Shown in pieces: positions 3,936 to 5,325 of a stretch of 5,325 nucleotides of DNA (its first letter is position 1; each line of letters starts with the position of its first letter). Under the pieces are notes generated by a model, which was not told the origin of the DNA, ran no database searches, and saw nothing but the letters and a program-made list of their open reading frames with translations. The stretch is from Rhodospirillaceae bacterium. Its GTDB lineage: Bacteria > Pseudomonadota > Alphaproteobacteria > UBA11136. The stretch is from assembly GCA_002686135.1 (NCBI GenBank), contig NZAO01000005.1:264-5588 (forward strand). The letters run 5' to 3'. The position numbers and the translations under genes are program-made.

Positions 3936-5325
3936 CTAGCGCGGCAGGTCGGAACGTCCCATCAGGAATTCGTCCACTGCCCGCGCGCACTGGCGCCCCT
4001 CGCGGATGGCCCAGACCACCAGCGATTGCCCGCGCCGCATGTCGCCGGCAGTGAAAACCTTGTCAATAGAGGTGCGATAACTCTTTGTGTCGGCGGCTAC
4101 ATTGCCGTGGCCGTCCAGCCCTACGCCAAGATCGGACAACAGCCCCTCAGCTACGGGATGCAGAAATCCCATGGCCAGCAGAACCAGATCGGCCTTAAGC
4201 CGGGTGGCGCTGTCTTCCACTTCCTTCATGGCCATGCGCCCGTCCTTGTCCGTTTCCCATTCCAGACGCACAACTTCCATCCCGGTAACGCGGCAGTCTT
4301 TTCCCTCGAAATGTTTGGTAGCAACGCTCCAGTCCCGTTCGCAGCCTTCCTCCTGAGAGGAGGAGGTGCGTAGCTTCAACGGCCAGTCGGGCCAGGTTAA
4401 CGCCTTGTCTTCCATCCTCGGGGGCTTGGCGAGGATTTCCAGCTGCGTCACCGAGAGCGCTCCCTGGCGGTTGGAGGTGCCGATACAGTCGGAACCGGTA
4501 TCGCCGCCGCCAATCACCACCACATGCTTGCCCTTGGCGCTGATGGCTTGCGCCTCATCAATGGTCTTGCCCTCGTTGCGGAGATTTTGCTGACTGAGGA
4601 AGGTCATGGCGAAATGAACGCCGCTGAGATCACGGCCCGGAACCTCCAGGTCGCGGGGCTTCTCCGCTCCGCCGGCCAGTACCACGGCGTCGAAGCCCGC
4701 CATCAGCTCGGCCGCCGTCACATCCACCCCCACATGGCAGCTGGTGCGGAAGGTAACGCCCTCCTTGCACATCTGGTCGATCCGGCGTTCCACAATATGT
4801 TTTTCCAGCTTGAAGTCGGGAATACCGTAGCGCAGGAGCCCGCCAGGATTGCCATTCTTTTCGAACACCGTCACCTCGTGACCGGCGCGGGCGAGTTGCT
4901 GGGCGCAGGCCAGCCCCGCTGGCCCGGAGCCCGCCACGGCAATGGTTTTTCTGGTCTTATCGGGCGCTGGCTCGGGCGTGATCCAGCCTTCGTGCCAGCC
5001 GCGCTCGGCGATGTTGTACTCCACGTTCTTGATGGTTACGGGTTGATTGATGATGTTGAGGGTGCAGGATTCCTCGCACGGTGCAGGACAGATACGCCCC
5101 GTGAACTCGGGAAAATTGTTGGTGGAATGAAGCACTTCAAGGGCGCGGCGCCACTCCCCCCGGTACACAAGGTCGTTCCAGTCAGGTATAATGTTGTTGA
5201 CCGGACAGCCCTGGTGACAGAAGGGAATGCCACAATCCATACAGCGCGCGGCCTGTTGGACAAGGGTTTCTTCTTCCTGGGGAAGGGTGAACTCCCGGTA
5301 ATTGGAGACGCGCTCGACCGGTGGC
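3936..5325 (-). CDS. gltD: glutamate synthase (NADPH) small subunit GltD, N-terminus outside the window
   Basis: GltD takes electrons from NADPH through FAD and passes them via iron-sulfur clusters to GltB, which makes glutamate from glutamine and 2-oxoglutarate; it is cytoplasmic. 462 residues are visible; the frame is open to the window edge, reading [15 protein letters not shown] before the first cluster, so the Met at 5240 is internal and about 10-25 residues are missing. Counting from the first visible residue, cysteines 28, 31, 36 and 40 ([13 protein letters not shown]) and 79, 83 and 87 (CPAPCEESC) are the [4Fe-4S] ligand region. GSGPAG (132-137) binds [11 protein letters not shown] (272-279) binds NADPH, and [21 protein letters not shown] (425-445) closes the FAD site. 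Length fits the family. The stop is TAG 3936-3938. gltB is expected beyond the right edge but is not visible. The NADPH-motif coding region shares 43/45 bases with 3802-3846. Confidence 0.96.
   Translation of the reverse strand, partial: PPVERVSNYREFTLPQEEETLVQQAARCMDCGIPFCHQGCPVNNIIPDWNDLVYRGEWRRALEVLHSTNNFPEFTGRICPAPCEESCTLNIINQPVTIKNVEYNIAERGWHEGWITPEPAPDKTRKTIAVAGSGPAGLACAQQLARAGHEVTVFEKNGNPGGLLRYGIPDFKLEKHIVERRIDQMCKEGVTFRTSCHVGVDVTAAELMAGFDAVVLAGGAEKPRDLEVPGRDLSGVHFAMTFLSQQNLRNEGKTIDEAQAISAKGKHVVVIGGGDTGSDCIGTSNRQGALSVTQLEILAKPPRMEDKALTWPDWPLKLRTSSSQEEGCERDWSVATKHFEGKDCRVTGMEVVRLEWETDKDGRMAMKEVEDSATRLKADLVLLAMGFLHPVAEGLLSDLGVGLDGHGNVAADTKSYRTSIDKVFTAGDMRRGQSLVVWAIREGRQCARAVDEFLMGRSDLPR
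4501..4545 (-). repeat. gltD segment duplicated at 3802-3846 (inverted repeat, right arm)
   Basis: This part of gltD encodes [14 protein letters not shown], the strand leading into the NADPH-binding loop. Its reverse complement matches 3802-3846 at 43/45 positions, with a 654-bp spacer between arms. Because this copy encodes a conserved part of a housekeeping enzyme, it is probably the source and the intergenic copy the derivative. Confidence 0.92.

Noticed and set aside
4026..4593. Several + strand ORFs opposite gltD
   Set aside because: They mirror strongly conserved GltD sequence and have no ribosome binding sites or recognisable products.

Overview
The window most resembles the chromosome of an alphaproteobacterium. 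It is moderately GC-rich, and several genes have alphaproteobacterial-style products: a CbbY-type HAD hydrolase, a GltD glutamate synthase small subunit, the flavin prenyltransferase UbiX, and a small CxxC/CxxC protein. The taxon is an inference from protein style, not from a marker gene.

Layout. On the + strand, 1-222 is the 3' end of a HAD-superfamily phosphatase. It is followed by a 378-residue conserved outer-envelope lipoprotein (362-1498), a possible 26-codon linking ORF (1503-1583), and a secreted 232-residue protein (1583-2281). That last protein has a Cys/His/Asp arrangement resembling the transglutaminase/cysteine-peptidase fold. The linking ORF ends in a TAATG overlap with the secreted protein's start, so the lipoprotein and the secreted protein look translationally linked. 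A short stem at 2295-2313 separates this unit from a convergent 55-residue zinc-ribbon-like gene (2324-2491, - strand).

The 315 bases between that gene and the next one (2492-2806) are regulatory in appearance. They hold a nested RNA hairpin and a short overlapping upstream ORF in the zinc-ribbon leader. A perfect 15-bp palindrome sits where two weak divergent promoters would overlap. To its right is a 31-residue one-pass membrane peptide (2806-2901, +) with an excellent ribosome binding site.

On the - strand lie ubiX (2991-3635), with no ubiD visible, and at the right edge gltD (3936-5325, N-terminus cut off by the window). Between them, 3636-3935 holds an apparently broken small + strand ORF that changes frame at a run of eight A's. 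Within it is a 45-bp stretch that matches an internal segment of gltD at 43 of 45 positions, in inverted orientation and in the same reading frame. This is the most unexpected structure in the window.

Functionally, gltD (ammonia assimilation) and ubiX (prenylated flavin cofactor for UbiD-type decarboxylases) are housekeeping genes. The lipoprotein/secreted pair and the small genes have no assigned function. No mobile element, CRISPR array, tRNA or rRNA was seen.
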